From NCBI GenBank assembly GCA_025331565.1, contig JAFREQ010000061.1, positions 1,517,501-1,581,500 on the forward strand: a stretch of 64,000 bases of DNA, read 5' to 3'. The notes below the pieces were generated by a model. That model did no database searches. It was not told the DNA's origin and saw only the letters and a list, made by a program, of their open reading frames with translations. Position 1 is the first letter of the stretch. The number at the start of each line of letters is the position of its first letter. Source of the stretch: Holacanthus passer. Taxonomy: Eukaryota > Chordata > Actinopteri > Pomacanthidae. Positions 10,701 to 23,549 of the stretch are shown here, in pieces. The position numbers and the translations under genes were made by a program.

Positions 10701-13605
10701 ATGATGCTTTTTCTCACTCGATTCCTCAGTTTGTCTTTTTTGCTTCAGAACAAACACTACACGCTGAGCCTCGGTGGGTCGGCGCCCACTTTACGAGAAG
10801 GGAGATCCTTCCTGCGCGCGCTCCAAATGGGAAGCCGATGACACAGACTCAGCACAGAATGGAAACACCATTAGGTAGGCAAACACTTCAGTGCGATAAC
10901 TGCTACCTGATTACAGCCGGGGAAAGCGCAGCCGTGGTTCTGCTTTTTTCTTTTTTTTTTCATACTGTGTCAACACTTTGGGAAAGCAAATATTTCAGTG
11001 ACTACCCTCCTTGCACTTTAATCCATATGGTGCATTCTGTTTGTCAGCACAGATGTTACACTCCCAGGATGGGTTTTTCAGAATAGGAAGAGCTGCTCCT
11101 CTGCGAGCTCACCTGCTCCGCGCCGCACAATGAATACACAGAGGTCACACGGCGTATCACACCGGGGCCAGCGTCAATCCTTTATTAAATTACCTAGCTA
11201 TCTTCTTTTCTGTCACCACGCTGATATGAGGGTTATCTTTTTCATTTACGTAGCGGATTTTCGAGGGATTATGCATTAAAGATTAAGGGTGTGTACACCT
11301 AACACCTCAGCACAACAAAATGCAATAGCTCAGACAGGCTGATGTGTGCAAAGCAAAAAGAGGTGCTATAAAACAAATCTTCAGCAGCCGCGATCGGACA
11401 GGGTTTATTCTCCTCAGACAATACGAGCTGTGACTATACAGAATGTTTCAACCCTAAAATACTGTGGTAAGCAATACAAATCCCTTGGACAAAATGAAAT
11501 GTATTAAACATGTGGATTTCATAAATCTCCCTTTCCTCGGTCTGGGTCAGAGGTATATTCACTGTAGAGCTCAGCAGGCACTTTTCCCTCAGCATTGTTA
11601 CTCTGAGTCGCGAGTGCTCCGAGTGGTTTTCAAAATGAATGTCAGCAAAAGCCGCACGTGTACGGCAAACAGCAGATCCTCACGGTGAAACAGTTCAAAT
11701 CACTTACCCCTGCTACTTTCTAAGAGTATTACAGCGGTGTGGGGATTTAAAGGCCTGCCGCAGAAACATTACAGCTGGAGCAGCGAACCTGGATCTACAT
11801 TGCAGATGCAGAAAGGCTCCAAAGATGAACCGTTCAGTGCAGACAGTGTCAGAAAGAAGGGAGGAAAAAGCCATTCGGATCCGAACACTGTTAAACACCC
11901 AACTGGGATCCCTTTAACCTTGAGTAGCACAGCAAAGGTAGAGGCAGCCCGGGGCTATGGGGGGACTGGCTACCACAACTCCCAGTGCCATGCTGTTCCA
12001 CAGTGGGGGCCCCAACATGGCCAGATTGCCAGAGAGGCCGGCAGAGGTGGTGCTACGGAGCGAGCAGGAGCTGATCATTCATCTGCTGCAACGTTCATTT
12101 ACTCCTTTATCTATTTGTTTAGTTGATCCCTTTTCTGGTCACCTCGCCGAGGAGACACCACGTTCACCTTGTGGGTCTGTCGGTGGCTCGTTCACGAGAT
12201 GTTCACACTCGTTATTGAGCTGTGACGTAATTATCATTCAGAAAGTTGCATCTATACACCTGTCTCTTAAACCCTCCACCAACAGGCTCTAATATTTTTA
12301 TCAGCTAGTAAACAAAGCATGAACATCACACATAGCTCTGCTTTGTGTGGGGACAGATGAATAAAGATGGAAGATGAATTAGTGTGCGGAAGGATTTTCT
12401 TTCCCTCAAGCTCACGTTACGGCTGAAGCAAAACAAATAATGAAGCCTACAACCTATGACTCACTTCAACCCCATTGTATAATTCAATCATTTTTGTGAC
12501 AGCTGACGATTACTTCATCATCACATAAAGACAGATTAAAAAGTTGTCAAATTAAATATTAAAGAGGGTCTGCAGGCAGTGGTGAATTTTTAAAGGAATA
12601 ACAGAGATTGGAGATGAAATGAGGCACCTATATGCATATTTTATGCCATAGGGAACGAATGCATATATTTTCCTCTAGGCCACCTACTTTGTAATAAAGA
12701 ATAGTGAGTGTATAGATGTGGTAATGCAGCACAGCGGAAATGATATGAAAGAGAAATTGGTTTTACATAATGATGTCAAAAGGAATATGGCTCTGCATGG
12801 TCATGCGGAATAAAGATAAGATTCTCTTTCTCCGTGAGTGAATATTTCGCTAATGGTTTCTTCATTTCCTTAAAGAATAAAGAAGTCAGCTTTGAATGAA
12901 CCTTGAATGAGGTTTCTATTGAATGAAGTTAACATTTATCTTTCAATAGCAGGAGAGATCTGTTGAAAATACCCATGTGTGGAGCAGAATACTGAATGTA
13001 AAAGCTTTGTCATCTGCTGAAATAAAGAGAAAGTGACAAGTGACAGTAATGCTATCAGGTTTTTTTTTAGCTGGAGGAAGGTTTGAAGAGGAGAACAAAG
13101 CGGCAGAATGCAACACGACGAGGGTTAAATCTCTATAAAGAACAGAGAGGAGGGCGCTTTTCACAAAGTCGGCATCGATTGGAGTAAACAATGAGTGATC
13201 AATACGCACATAAAAGGATCCCGCTAACAAAGACTTACATGTAGATTTCATATATCTCACAAACAGATAATGTTTTCTCGAGCCTGTTGAATTAGCAGCC
13301 TTTTTATTAGCGCTGTTGCTTTCTCTTTTCCATTCACTCCCGTGTCCACACACACTTACTCATGCAATAAGCATCATTGTCACAGAGGCTTCCTTTCCAA
13401 ATGGTTCAGCCTCCACCATCTGCAGGCGTTCCCAGACACACCGCTTTGAGTCTGCCATAATGATGCATGACTAAGTACAGTTAAAGTGTTGCAGTCTGTT
13501 GGCAAAAAGCAGTCAAGCACTTTGCTATAGTGTCACTACAGATAAACCATACAGCTGAAGGTTGACGATGGATAAAAGGCAGTGACAGGCCTAGTGATGT
13601 GACTC

Positions 13606-13607
<2 letters not shown>

Positions 13608-13640
<33 letters not shown>
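13608..13640. repeat. (GT)n microsatellite
   Basis: About 33 bp of uninterrupted GT in intron 2. Confidence 0.9.
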
Positions 13641-13641
<1 letters not shown>

Positions 13642-14013
13642 ATTCACACGTGTATGAGAGGTTAGAAACCATGGCACAGCAGATTTGTAAGTGTACTTAA
13701 CTAGGATGTGAAATAGGGTTGGACACAGTGACATAAAATGCTGCGCTGGAGTCTGTTGAAACTGGGCCACGGTTTTAAAAGTTATTCCCTGTGCCAATAA
13801 GAAGCAGCCATCTCCCTCCACTGCTGCGGTTCGAAGGGAATCGCAACCTCGCGGATTTGCTAATGGTGTTTGTCACACACACATTTCTGAATCGTGTCAG
13901 CACAATGTGAAATCTTCAAATTTGATCCCATGCATTATTTTAACAAACACAGTTTCATTCAGATTCTTTCTTCTAAAAATACCTTGTTTTTTTGATTCTT
14001 GATTTACAGAAGA

Positions 14014-14020
<7 letters not shown>

Positions 14021-14045
<25 letters not shown>
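14021..14045. repeat. (GT)n microsatellite
   Basis: About 25 bp of GT in intron 2, some 380 bp from the previous GT array. Confidence 0.9.
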
Positions 14046-14847
14046 TCTCTCAGCCAGTCCAAATCCACTGTTTATTTGGCTTATCTGGCCTTCCACACCA
14101 AACTCTTTTTCTTGAAGCGAGCAATAAGAGACTCAGCCTCCCTCTCAGCTCCTCTCTCCTCCGTCTCCTCCAGCGCTCTTCAGGCTGGATATTCGGCGTA
14201 CAGTGAATACAGAGGAGACAAAGAGCTCTCCATTATACTGTACTCTGTTTGCCAAAGTCTTTAGTGTCAAAACGCTCCGCAGACTTTGTTGCTTGCTTTG
14301 TCGAGTTCACCGCCGCAGCCGCTTTCATGTAAATGATCTTGAATGTTATTTTCTAAAGAATGCATTTTAAAGAGAAATTCTCATTTCTGCCTCTGCATCT
14401 TGTCACAAACCCTTTTCTCTCCTATCTCCTCCCCTCTCTCTCTCCCCGCTCCCTCCCGCCTGCCGCAGCCGTAGACTGCATAATTGATGCAAATACTGTC
14501 ACATGTGTCAGGAGTGGAGGCTCTTCTAGTTTACTTCTGTGCAACACTTTATCGGCGAACATTAAGTGGAGAAAGCAGCCTCATGCCAGGGGTGGAAAAT
14601 CAGCTTGTCAGTGGTCTCATTCACGCAGCCATTGCTTCGGGATTGTTTCATCAAGGTGATTGAGAACAAAAAGTGCGCCGGCAAATTCCAGCTTATGTTT
14701 AGGAGCCCTGCCACATACATTATTTATATTTGTCGCCCACCCTCGTCTCCCCAGTCATCTGAATACATCATCGCCTAATTCCCAAATATTTCTCCAGATT
14801 TCCTCCTATTTGCGCTATATCCTTTCCACATCAGCTTGTAGAGCAGG

Positions 14848-14852
<5 letters not shown>

Positions 14853-14884
<32 letters not shown>
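14853..14884. repeat. (GT)n microsatellite
   Basis: About 32 bp of GT in intron 2; the third GT array within 1.3 kb. Confidence 0.9.
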
Positions 14885-14885
<1 letters not shown>

Positions 14886-15709
14886 CACAGACCTGAAATT
14901 ATAGATAGCTGCTTTCAAGGAGTGCAAGGTCTGATGGGAAAAGCCGTAATGGCTGTTGAGTGACTGGAGTGCAGCGAGAGACAGAAACAGGATTTCATTT
15001 ACAACAACGATACAGGAGGAATTATGTAAAATGGTAACATTCCTTGCCATTTAATGAGCCATATTCACTAATGTCTAAGTCTATGGTCTCGCAGTAATAA
15101 AACGCGCCGCCTGCCAGAGCTTGCCTGCGACACTGCTTCTGTCTATTTCCAGCTCTGTATGAAACAATGGTGCATAACAGAACAGGCAGACATTTGCAGT
15201 TCTTTACCCTGCGCGCTGAATGCTCTGCCCTCAGACAGAGTGAGGCGCTTGTCTGCTACCCTCCCCCCCGTCCTCCCTCTCTCATGCTCTCTCCCCGTCC
15301 TCTTTTTTTCTGGCCCTAGTCTGTGCTACAGATTAAGTGACTTGATCCTGCAAACATCTGAAGAATTCAGCTCCACAAAGGGGTCAGACAAAGGCCAGGG
15401 GATAGCCTTACAGGTCCTCCTCCATTAGCAGATCCACAGAGGTGTCATCGGGACGACTCCGCAGGCAACAAAGACGCCTCAAAAAGAGCAGATTGCCAAT
15501 TGATGTTTATCTCCAGACTCATTATTAAAACCCTCACAGCCTGCGTCTGCTCGGACATATGATCTCTGAAATTAATGGGAAAAATTGATTAGCCCTGCAC
15601 TGTGCACATGTCACGTGTGATGAGTCGTATTAGAAAGAAATCATATTCTTGGACTGGTAAATGGAATCTTTGCTCTATGTCAAATCTTCACAGTTTTTTT
15701 TCGCAAAAA

Positions 15710-15729
15710 TTTTTTTTTTTTTTTTTTTT
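15710..15729. repeat. poly-T run
   Basis: Twenty consecutive T on the plus strand. Comparable A/T homopolymers in intron 2 lie at 17071-17090 (A20), 25082-25103 (A22), 31600-31626 (T27), 35767-35790 (A24), 36961-36976 (T) and 38571-38587 (A). None is clearly attached to a recognised retroelement body. Confidence 0.85.
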
Positions 15730-18190
15730 GCACAAACAAGTTCTCGCTTGTGAACCGCGATACTCACGCCAAGTAAGCTGCAAATGCTGACTGTCTCTTT
15801 GTTCACATGTCTCTTGATATAGACAAACAAAAATACCCCATATTTTCCAGCATTCACAAAGAATATCTGGGGCTCCTAGAAAAACATTTCAACTGTAATA
15901 AGCTTTCTCCATGAGAGTCTGAAACATTTCAGAGGGGCTTCTTTGAAGCTCTCACTATGTTGACTGTTCATATATAGACAGTGCTTGGAAAGCCTGAGCG
16001 CCATATCGCTGTAACCTCTCAGTGCTTCTGCATTAATAATTAATTGCCGATGTGAGTAAACACCAGTGTTGATACAAGAATGGCCCTAACAACACAAACT
16101 GCTGCTCCCACTTAAAGCTGTACGCTCAACGAATTTGGGTGACTTTCCAGATTCATGCTAATGTTGCTTATAAACTATATTCTGTCACATATATCACGAG
16201 GGGAAAAAACCCAGCTTCTGTTTATATATTCAGCTCTGCGGTTTCCTTGGAATAGCCCTGATTTGCTGGATTCGGTGAAAACGGATGGAGATGCGATTCG
16301 AGCAGGTGTCTCTATCTTTCACTCCGCAGACTCTCGAGCTGCTCAGGAGGAGATTTGGAGGCGTTGCTCTTGTGCAGTTACCCTTTAGCTTACAGGCAAC
16401 ACGCTGTGAGTTTACGGCTAACACAACCTCATTTATATTACTTATAGTGAGGAATGTATGTGCGGGGCCTGTAGAACATGCTGACCTTGTCACTGTTAGC
16501 AGCATCTCCCCGCGCCGGCGTGGAGCCTTGCTGGTGTTCAGGTGCTGTTACCCAACCGCTCAGCGGCCTCCTGCTCGTGTTGTACATAAAGGAGGAACTA
16601 AGGGCTCGTGAGCGTGACAGCAGAACGGTTGCTTATTGAATGGCTGAGCAACATAACATGGTCATTGAGCTCTGATTAAAAGGTTTTATTACATGAGTGC
16701 AAAATCTGGTTTTGAACATATCTGGTTTTTGTTTGTGAAGAGAAACGAGAGGCGATGCAATCTATAATCTAATGCCAACACTAATCACATTACTATGGCT
16801 GCGCATCACCAATGAGCCTTATTTGGCTCTTGGTGTTGGAATATGACCGACTATTCAGACTTCAGGAGCAAGGAGAGCGTCTTTTATCTTACTATAAATC
16901 CTCATTATTTCTAATAGCACTTGTGAAGGCTAAAGAGTAGAGCAGAGCATGTTCTCTTTATTCTGCACTCGCTGACAGACATGGCCAAGCACTATGGGTT
17001 AATGTAATATCACAGTTGGATGCCTCCTCAACTCACTTACATTCCCTGTTAGCTTAAAAGTCCTTATGTGAAAAAAAAAAAAAAAAAAAAGAAGAAGTAC
17101 GCAATGCATGAAAGGAGATGACGATTGTGGGAGTCCACGGCGGCAGAAGGCCACAAAAAGTCCGAATGGATGAAGAAGCTTTCACAGCAAGAATACGTCT
17201 GATAGATTCAAAGAAAATTATGTTTAAATGTTTTCAATCGAGCTGCACATTATCATACTGTTGTAAAATAACGTCTGGAGAAAACAAAGGACTAAAACAT
17301 TCACATCTGCGACATCCATAGTCCCATTTTGTCATGGGGAAACGTTAGTCTAAGAATAGAAAAATGGACTGTAAAAAGTCCATGGTTCATCTACTGAGAC
17401 TGGCATATCAATTAGGATTGTGAATAAGAGTGTAATTGAAAGCAACAGGAGCAGAAAGAAGCGGAAATTCATCAAGGCAAGCATGGAAAAGCACAAATGA
17501 GTTCCGAGCGAGACACAGAGAGCCTCGTCCCCATTCTTCTGCTCCCTCTTCGCCCAGAACGGATCCAGCTAATCTCTCCTCGCCATTACCAAACAATGAG
17601 ATCAGCAGCCAAACAACTCTGCCTGCTGTAGTTCCCTTTAATAATTCGAAACTGGCTAATTGTTTTATTAGAGGTGCAAATAAATATTTCTTGGACCGTC
17701 TCTCCTTCCAGCCACGGCAGATTCATAAACGTGGTGTTAACAGCACGTCGGGTGCTAAAGTCTGCAGCCTCGGGCCCCAATAACAGCTAAATCTAGTTGT
17801 GTAAAAGTGAGGAAAGAAAGCTCGATGTGTAGCATTAACCAATTACTGTGAGCTCATCAGTCACAACCTGTTGAAGTGGTTCGCCACCTCTTAGCATGTA
17901 ATTTTGAGCAAACTAAGAAATGGGAGTGAGGTCAGAGGTCACCTTGCTGGCACTTTTATAGGTGCTTTTATTGGGTGTGTTGGTGCCTGTGATTACTCTC
18001 CAGGCCTGGCTCACCCCTGAAAGGCTCAGCGGCCAGCGGCATCTGTGTCTTCCTGCTCTCTTATCGGTGCTGGCAAGCGAGCAGGCTGGTGCAGGCCTGC
18101 CACGCGATCATTGTACCACGGCTCCACTGTCACTAAATGGCACGTTCTCTCAGCCCCAGTCCTCCCTTTCCTCGGCACGGGCTTCTCCAG
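15730..18190. other. intron 2 segment, no recognised feature
   Basis: Unique-looking intronic sequence; only an A20 run at 17071-17090 stands out. Confidence 0.55.
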
Positions 18191-18217
18191 CTGCAGCCTA
18201 ATTTCCTGTGACTTGCC

Positions 18218-18253
18218 TAATTACTGTAATTAAGGATTAATTGCCATTAATTA
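18218..18253. promoter_or_regulatory. cluster of TAATTA homeodomain sites
   Basis: TAATTA occurs at 18218-18223, 18227-18232 and 18248-18253, with another TTAATT between them, all within 36 bp. Such homotypic clusters are common in developmental enhancers, but base composition alone can also produce them. Function is inferred. Confidence 0.3.
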
Positions 18254-18259
18254 TTCACA

Positions 18260-21200
18260 CATAAGCTCATCGCAAATCATGGGGTAAATGTCTTATGAAA
18301 GCTGCCATACAAGCCATGTATAAACACACTAGGATGCTCCAGGCTGCTGAATCGATCACTCAGCCCTCCAGCAAATCTCCACGCCACACTTAGGAAAACA
18401 GCGATAACTCTCCCCAAAATCAACAGCCTATCCAGGTGATGGAGGAATCAATTCACAGGCTTTATTCGTCTCAGCCACGTTCGGTTGCTTCCAGGTTCTT
18501 CAAGACGTGAAGCCGACGGAGAAAAATGTGGCGGAAAGTTTTTGATAAAAAAGGACGGAGTCCCAATATCAATGAAGGAATCGCAAATGTATGATGATGA
18601 TTCTCCACGTGAATATTTTTAAATGCATGCGAACTAGTAAAACAAACCCACATAACACTTAACCTCTTCCCCCGTGAGAAGCTTTTATCTCGTCGGGAAA
18701 AGGAGTCTGGACCTTCCGGCTTTCGGTGGGAGAAAAAGTCAGACAAGGCGAAGGCAAATATTTACACTCGCCAATACTCAGACTCTGATTCCCAAGCATT
18801 TTTTTGGGGAAATAGTTTTTAAGGCTTCAGCATCATAAAATCATAATAATGGCCATAATGTAAATCTGCTGAGTATGAAATGTCTTCCCGCATGCAAACA
18901 GTATTTAAAACGAGACGTTTTTACAAGGCTCTAAATCAGCTGCGGAGCCGTGTGTTGATAAGAGAGAGGGAAAAAAAAAAAGGAGAAGTAAACTGTCTGG
19001 TGCTTCGAGTCAGGTCTGCAAGGCCTCACAGTAACGTCACGAAGTCCGTCATAATATACAAGGGTGACAATGACTTTGTGTGGGATCTGTGGAAGCAGCA
19101 GTGCAAACCAAATATCTGCTGCTCACTGGCTTTGTCTATAAACAGCGGTCAGCGAGTGGGAGGCGGACGGGACGAGAGGGGACTAATTGTTGGCCCAAAG
19201 GCAGCTGTGGCAGATTAATGCAGGAAACATCTTCATTTCGGGCGCATAAGTTTGTGTGTCTGATTTAAACATTTATGTTAATGGACCTTCTGGCAGCTCT
19301 TTAATGCTCTACACTCTCTTGTAAACAGCCTCTTTGCAAATCCATCACTGGGCCATCCTGCGAAAAAAAAAAAAAATCCAAGCTGCACGAGGGGAACAGA
19401 TAACACTATTCCACATCAAGACAAGGGGATAACAAGACTTGAGACATACAGAGGCGGCTTGAGCCAATGCTGGGAGAATTTCCCCTGATCAGCATTATTG
19501 CAGCCAGAGTTTAATTTATAGAGCTGAGCCAGTCCCTGTTTTATGTGTTTGTTAGATTAATGTGCGGAGCCATACTTTTTTTACTGCTATAGTCTTTGAT
19601 CAAGTTCAGTTTATTGGGATTAACCTGTGGTCTACCATTCATTTCCAGTCATTACGAGAAGCTTTTTTTTTTCCAGCTCTGATTGAGTTTCCTTATAATT
19701 AAACAAAAGTTTGTCAAATCTGTCCTCCAATCAGGACGGTTCTTTAACGACCCTGTGCGATAACATATTCTTATTCTGAACTTTTTATGCCTTTCGACTT
19801 TGCAACGTGCCCCTTAAATTAGCACGTGTTAATTGTTACCTTATGAGCGGCCAGTGCTGAGATAAATACTACTTTTCACCGAGACCCGAGAGAAGGGCCT
19901 GATTGCGCCGTGGTGTTAATGCGGAAACGTGTTGTACCGTCAACATGTCACCGCTACGTGTGTCAGCTCGTGAGTTACAAGACCCCACAGCCTGCGCGAC
20001 TTTGCACGGACCCCGCTGCCCCCGCACGTTTCACACTCCCACCTCCCCCTGTGTGACACCTCCCAGCACGCCATGCATCATCGCGTCATTGATGCCTAAT
20101 TGATACTTCCCTATTTATTGTCACCTTCCCTCTCCGTCAGCCGACTCGGTTCTCCGTGTCGCTTTGCATTTATGGACTCCCGGCTGCCTTGATCTCGGTA
20201 ATTAGAGTTTATGTGCTAATTGGTGTAAATACAAAGATGGGAGTTGCAGGCGAACACTTCACACCGCGGCTATAAATTGTGGCTCTGATAAGTGTGGGTT
20301 GTTGTGCTGAAGGGACAGAAGAAGTGTCTCTAGGAAACTGATATTTCTGACACCAGCCCTCGTCCTTCTTTTACACATTCAAAATGCAGCACAGCCTGGA
20401 AAATATTTGGACAGCTCAAGACAACTTATTGCACGGTCTGTCTTTGAAAGTGTCATTTACCGTCGGATGTCAAATGTCACAGTTACTATTTCAAGAGCGA
20501 GTTGTCAACCTAATTGTCAAGACATGAGACTTGTTTCCATTCTGGATTATACGAGGATGTATGGTTTTGCATTTCTATCACATCTGCAACTACTTCATTC
20601 AAACAGGGCGATATTAAATCAAACGCAGTACTTATATTTAGATGTTTGTAGTATGCAATCGTACAGTTACTTTTCAGCAAACTCCAACTTTTGTGTTGTA
20701 GATATCTTAAGATTGTGATGCCATGTGAACTATAGATGACTACAACCTCTATTTTTAGCATTATTATTATTATTATTATACATTTTATATGTGTGGCTTT
20801 AAATCAATGTACAACTAGTTGCACTGTAAACAAACAATAAATACTTGTTTGTGCATTAATGTTACTCAGGTTTAAGGTAACTAATATATATAATTTAAAA
20901 ATAATATATAAATATGTTCTTATTTAAAATTGGGCACGATCATGATACAATTGTAAACATGACTAGAGACTTACAACACAAAGTTCCTCTGGACAGGAAG
21001 GAAAAATACAAAAATATTGTTTTCATTCTACTTTTTGCATATTTCTATTCAGTTCTTACAAAATGCAGCCTGTAAACAGCAGATTAAGTCAACAGTCATT
21101 AATTATCTCAAAGCTACAATGGCCTTGACAACAACACAATAGAAAGAACTTCAGAGGCTTTTATATGGAGACATGGGTGGAGCACAGCAGCAAAAAAATA

Positions 21201-23480
21201 CCAGTGAGATGTGATTTTAATCTGTCAAAAGCAAAGCTACCTGCTCTTAATGTTTGGTGATTAGATCCCTTGACAGGTAAAATAACACAAGTTCAAAGGC
21301 AAGACATCAAAAAACACTCTGTGCGAGTCGTCCTATTACTATATAATATGTTTCTTAAGCCATCTGCTTCAAAATGCTCCATTTCACTGAAATGTAAGAC
21401 ACAATTATGCAGATATCAAAAAAGCAAACTTTTGCACTGATTAAAATCGCAGTTCAACCGCGCGCTTTTCACATGCAAACGCACAGACGCATGTTTCTTT
21501 CCCCCGCTTTTCATTTTCAACTTGCTTCTTTTTAAACTCCGTGTTGTCAGCAGATGTCCTTCTAACGGAGACAAAGAAAATGAGAGGGGGCTGGATATCA
21601 TCAGCATAGAAATGAGCCTCCTCTCGATGCCCCTTCTCAGGCACAGCCACAGCGCCGCTCCAGCCACTGCACTACCTTTTCAACTTGCAAATGACAGTGT
21701 CACCAAATGCTATCCTTCCATCAATCAAGTCGAGGGGGTCATGAATATACAAAAGGCAAAGCGGAGACTGGCTGCCTCCCGCAGCTCTACTTGGCCCAAT
21801 TATACAGGCTCAGCTTTCTCCTGTGAGCTTCCACTTTTTGTTTCAGTCTAAAGGGTACAGTCCAAGGAAGCCCCGGGCTTAATCAAGGTAGGTCACGCAT
21901 ACTGGACCTCTCAAGTGGACTGCAAATGCAAGTTAAATGTGGACACCAAATGTCATCTTTCTTTTACATCATTAGTGCTGGGGGGCAGAGACAGCAGGGG
22001 TCAGATCCGCACCCCTTTTTTCCTCGGCCACATCCCATGTACAGGACACAAGACCAGACCACTAGGCCGCTGCAGCCCCCCCACCCCCCGTCTCTCTGCG
22101 GCAGCCTGCTTGCCCCTTTCTTTACCCCAGCTGTCAGATCATAGTAGTGAATTAGCATTCTAACGGATACGCCTCAACCCGGGGATGAATTAGCACACAG
22201 GAGTAACTAATGACCCTCCTGCTGAAAGTGGACCTTATAATCCATGGCACAGCTGATCGATACCGCAGCTTCAGCTCGGCTCGGCCTCTCCTTTCTCTTT
22301 TTTACTTTTCACTGAAGATCCTTTCACGGCCTTAGAAAAGATATCAAAGACGGTTTAATGCAAAAAAAAAAAATGACACCAGATCATCGCAGGAGTCACA
22401 TGTTTAAATAAAAAACAAACGAGCTCATCAATACACCCGACTGAACACAAAGCATGCTGGTCAATAACGTCTCATTGTTACGTATTCATTATGATGGAGA
22501 ATGTAAACAAGACAAATCCATGTGTTAATGTAAGTAATGTTACCTGATAGCATCAATCACCGAACGCAGCGACTGTGCTCTTGCTCTGTGTTGACAAAGT
22601 GTTGCGAGAGCCGACTAATCAATCATCTCATTAAAACTGATGATTCTAATTGTTTTTGATGAGTGTGGCACTGATGCAAAGGTTAAGACCATTCTGTTAC
22701 GCTGAAAGCCGCCTGCTTGAACGAACGCGTTGTAAATTTGTTGCGTAAAAGTGTGACACTGATGGACTTTCACACCGCGACGCTTCAGAATGACTTATTT
22801 GTGAATAAACTTACTGTACAATCAGAACCACAGTGTATAATGTAAAAACATGGAAAGGACTCCCTGTCAATTTTGCCATAATTTAAGACCTCCTGTAAAC
22901 AAACTCACAGATAAAATATGTTCTCGAAATAGATGCGACAAGCTGTTTGGAACGTGCTTTGATCAGCTTTTTTGATGTGTTAATGTGTCAGCGGAGGCGC
23001 GGCAATCAAGCCACAATAAGTCTCAGAGGAGTGTGAGAAAGCAGAGGGTTAATGTGGGCCTACGGCTGAGAAAATAAATTACTCTAAATATGTAAGTGGA
23101 CGTTGGAATGGGCCCTGTAAGAGCAGAGCGGGTTTGGGTAAACCAACAGTCTGTCTGCAGTAATTTATAGACGGCTATGATAAATACTATTTGTCCATGA
23201 CAGTCACATGAAATAATAAACCACGGATGGCGATAAACATTACTAAATCCTGACACTATTGATTTATAATGTCTAACAGTGACATCAAACCAAACAACTG
23301 ACAGAAACAATGCCAGGGCTTTAGGAGCAGTTTGTCAACTATTAATTCTGTCAAAGGGGGTTTCGCTCTAAGCCGAGAGAGCTTGTCTTTCAGTTGTCAA
23401 TCCCTTCGCTGGAAACGACTGCGGCACGTCCGCAGGCGGGGGCCCTGAGCACTGCTCCGTTAGCCCTAATTACCCCCATC
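18260..23480. other. intron 2 segment with a short ATT array
   Basis: Mostly unique sequence, AT-rich around 20,580-21,400. An (ATT)n array of about 20 bp lies at 20760-20780. Two TGATTGAT motifs on the minus strand at 22552-22559 and 22618-22625 are described separately. No coding exon was recognised. Confidence 0.55.
22552..22625 (-). promoter_or_regulatory. paired PBX-HOX-like sites
   Basis: TGATTGAT, the core of bipartite PBX-HOX binding sites, occurs twice on the minus strand, at 22552-22559 and 22618-22625. The second continues as TGATTGATTA, fitting the general TGATTNATKR form. The motif is visible; occupancy is inference. Confidence 0.3.
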
Positions 23481-23525
23481 CCTGCTTTGGCAACGACAAG
23501 ACCAGCCTCTATTTAAAATGCATGT

Positions 23526-23548
23526 TAATTATGCAAATTATTAATTGG
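23526..23548. promoter_or_regulatory. octamer (POU) site between homeodomain motifs
   Basis: A perfect octamer ATGCAAAT (23531-23538) overlaps a TAATTA (23526-23531) and is followed directly by TATTAATTGG. This composite arrangement is typical of POU/homeodomain-bound enhancers. The flanking sequence 23460-23600 looks unique. Function is inferred. Confidence 0.35.
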
Positions 23549-23549
23549 G

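Larger units (their letters stand above)
5900..13600. other. intron 2 segment, mostly featureless
   Basis: Apart from the G-rich tracts, the GT microsatellite and a 16-G homopolymer at 8883-8898, I see no recognised element. The frame around 8151-8489 encodes a cysteine-rich stretch early on but has no homologue that I recognise. The frame at 9242-9715 (157 codons) likewise looks like chance. Confidence 0.55.

Noticed and set aside
10607..11086. 159-codon plus-strand frame in intron 2
   Set aside because: No recognisable domain or exon structure.
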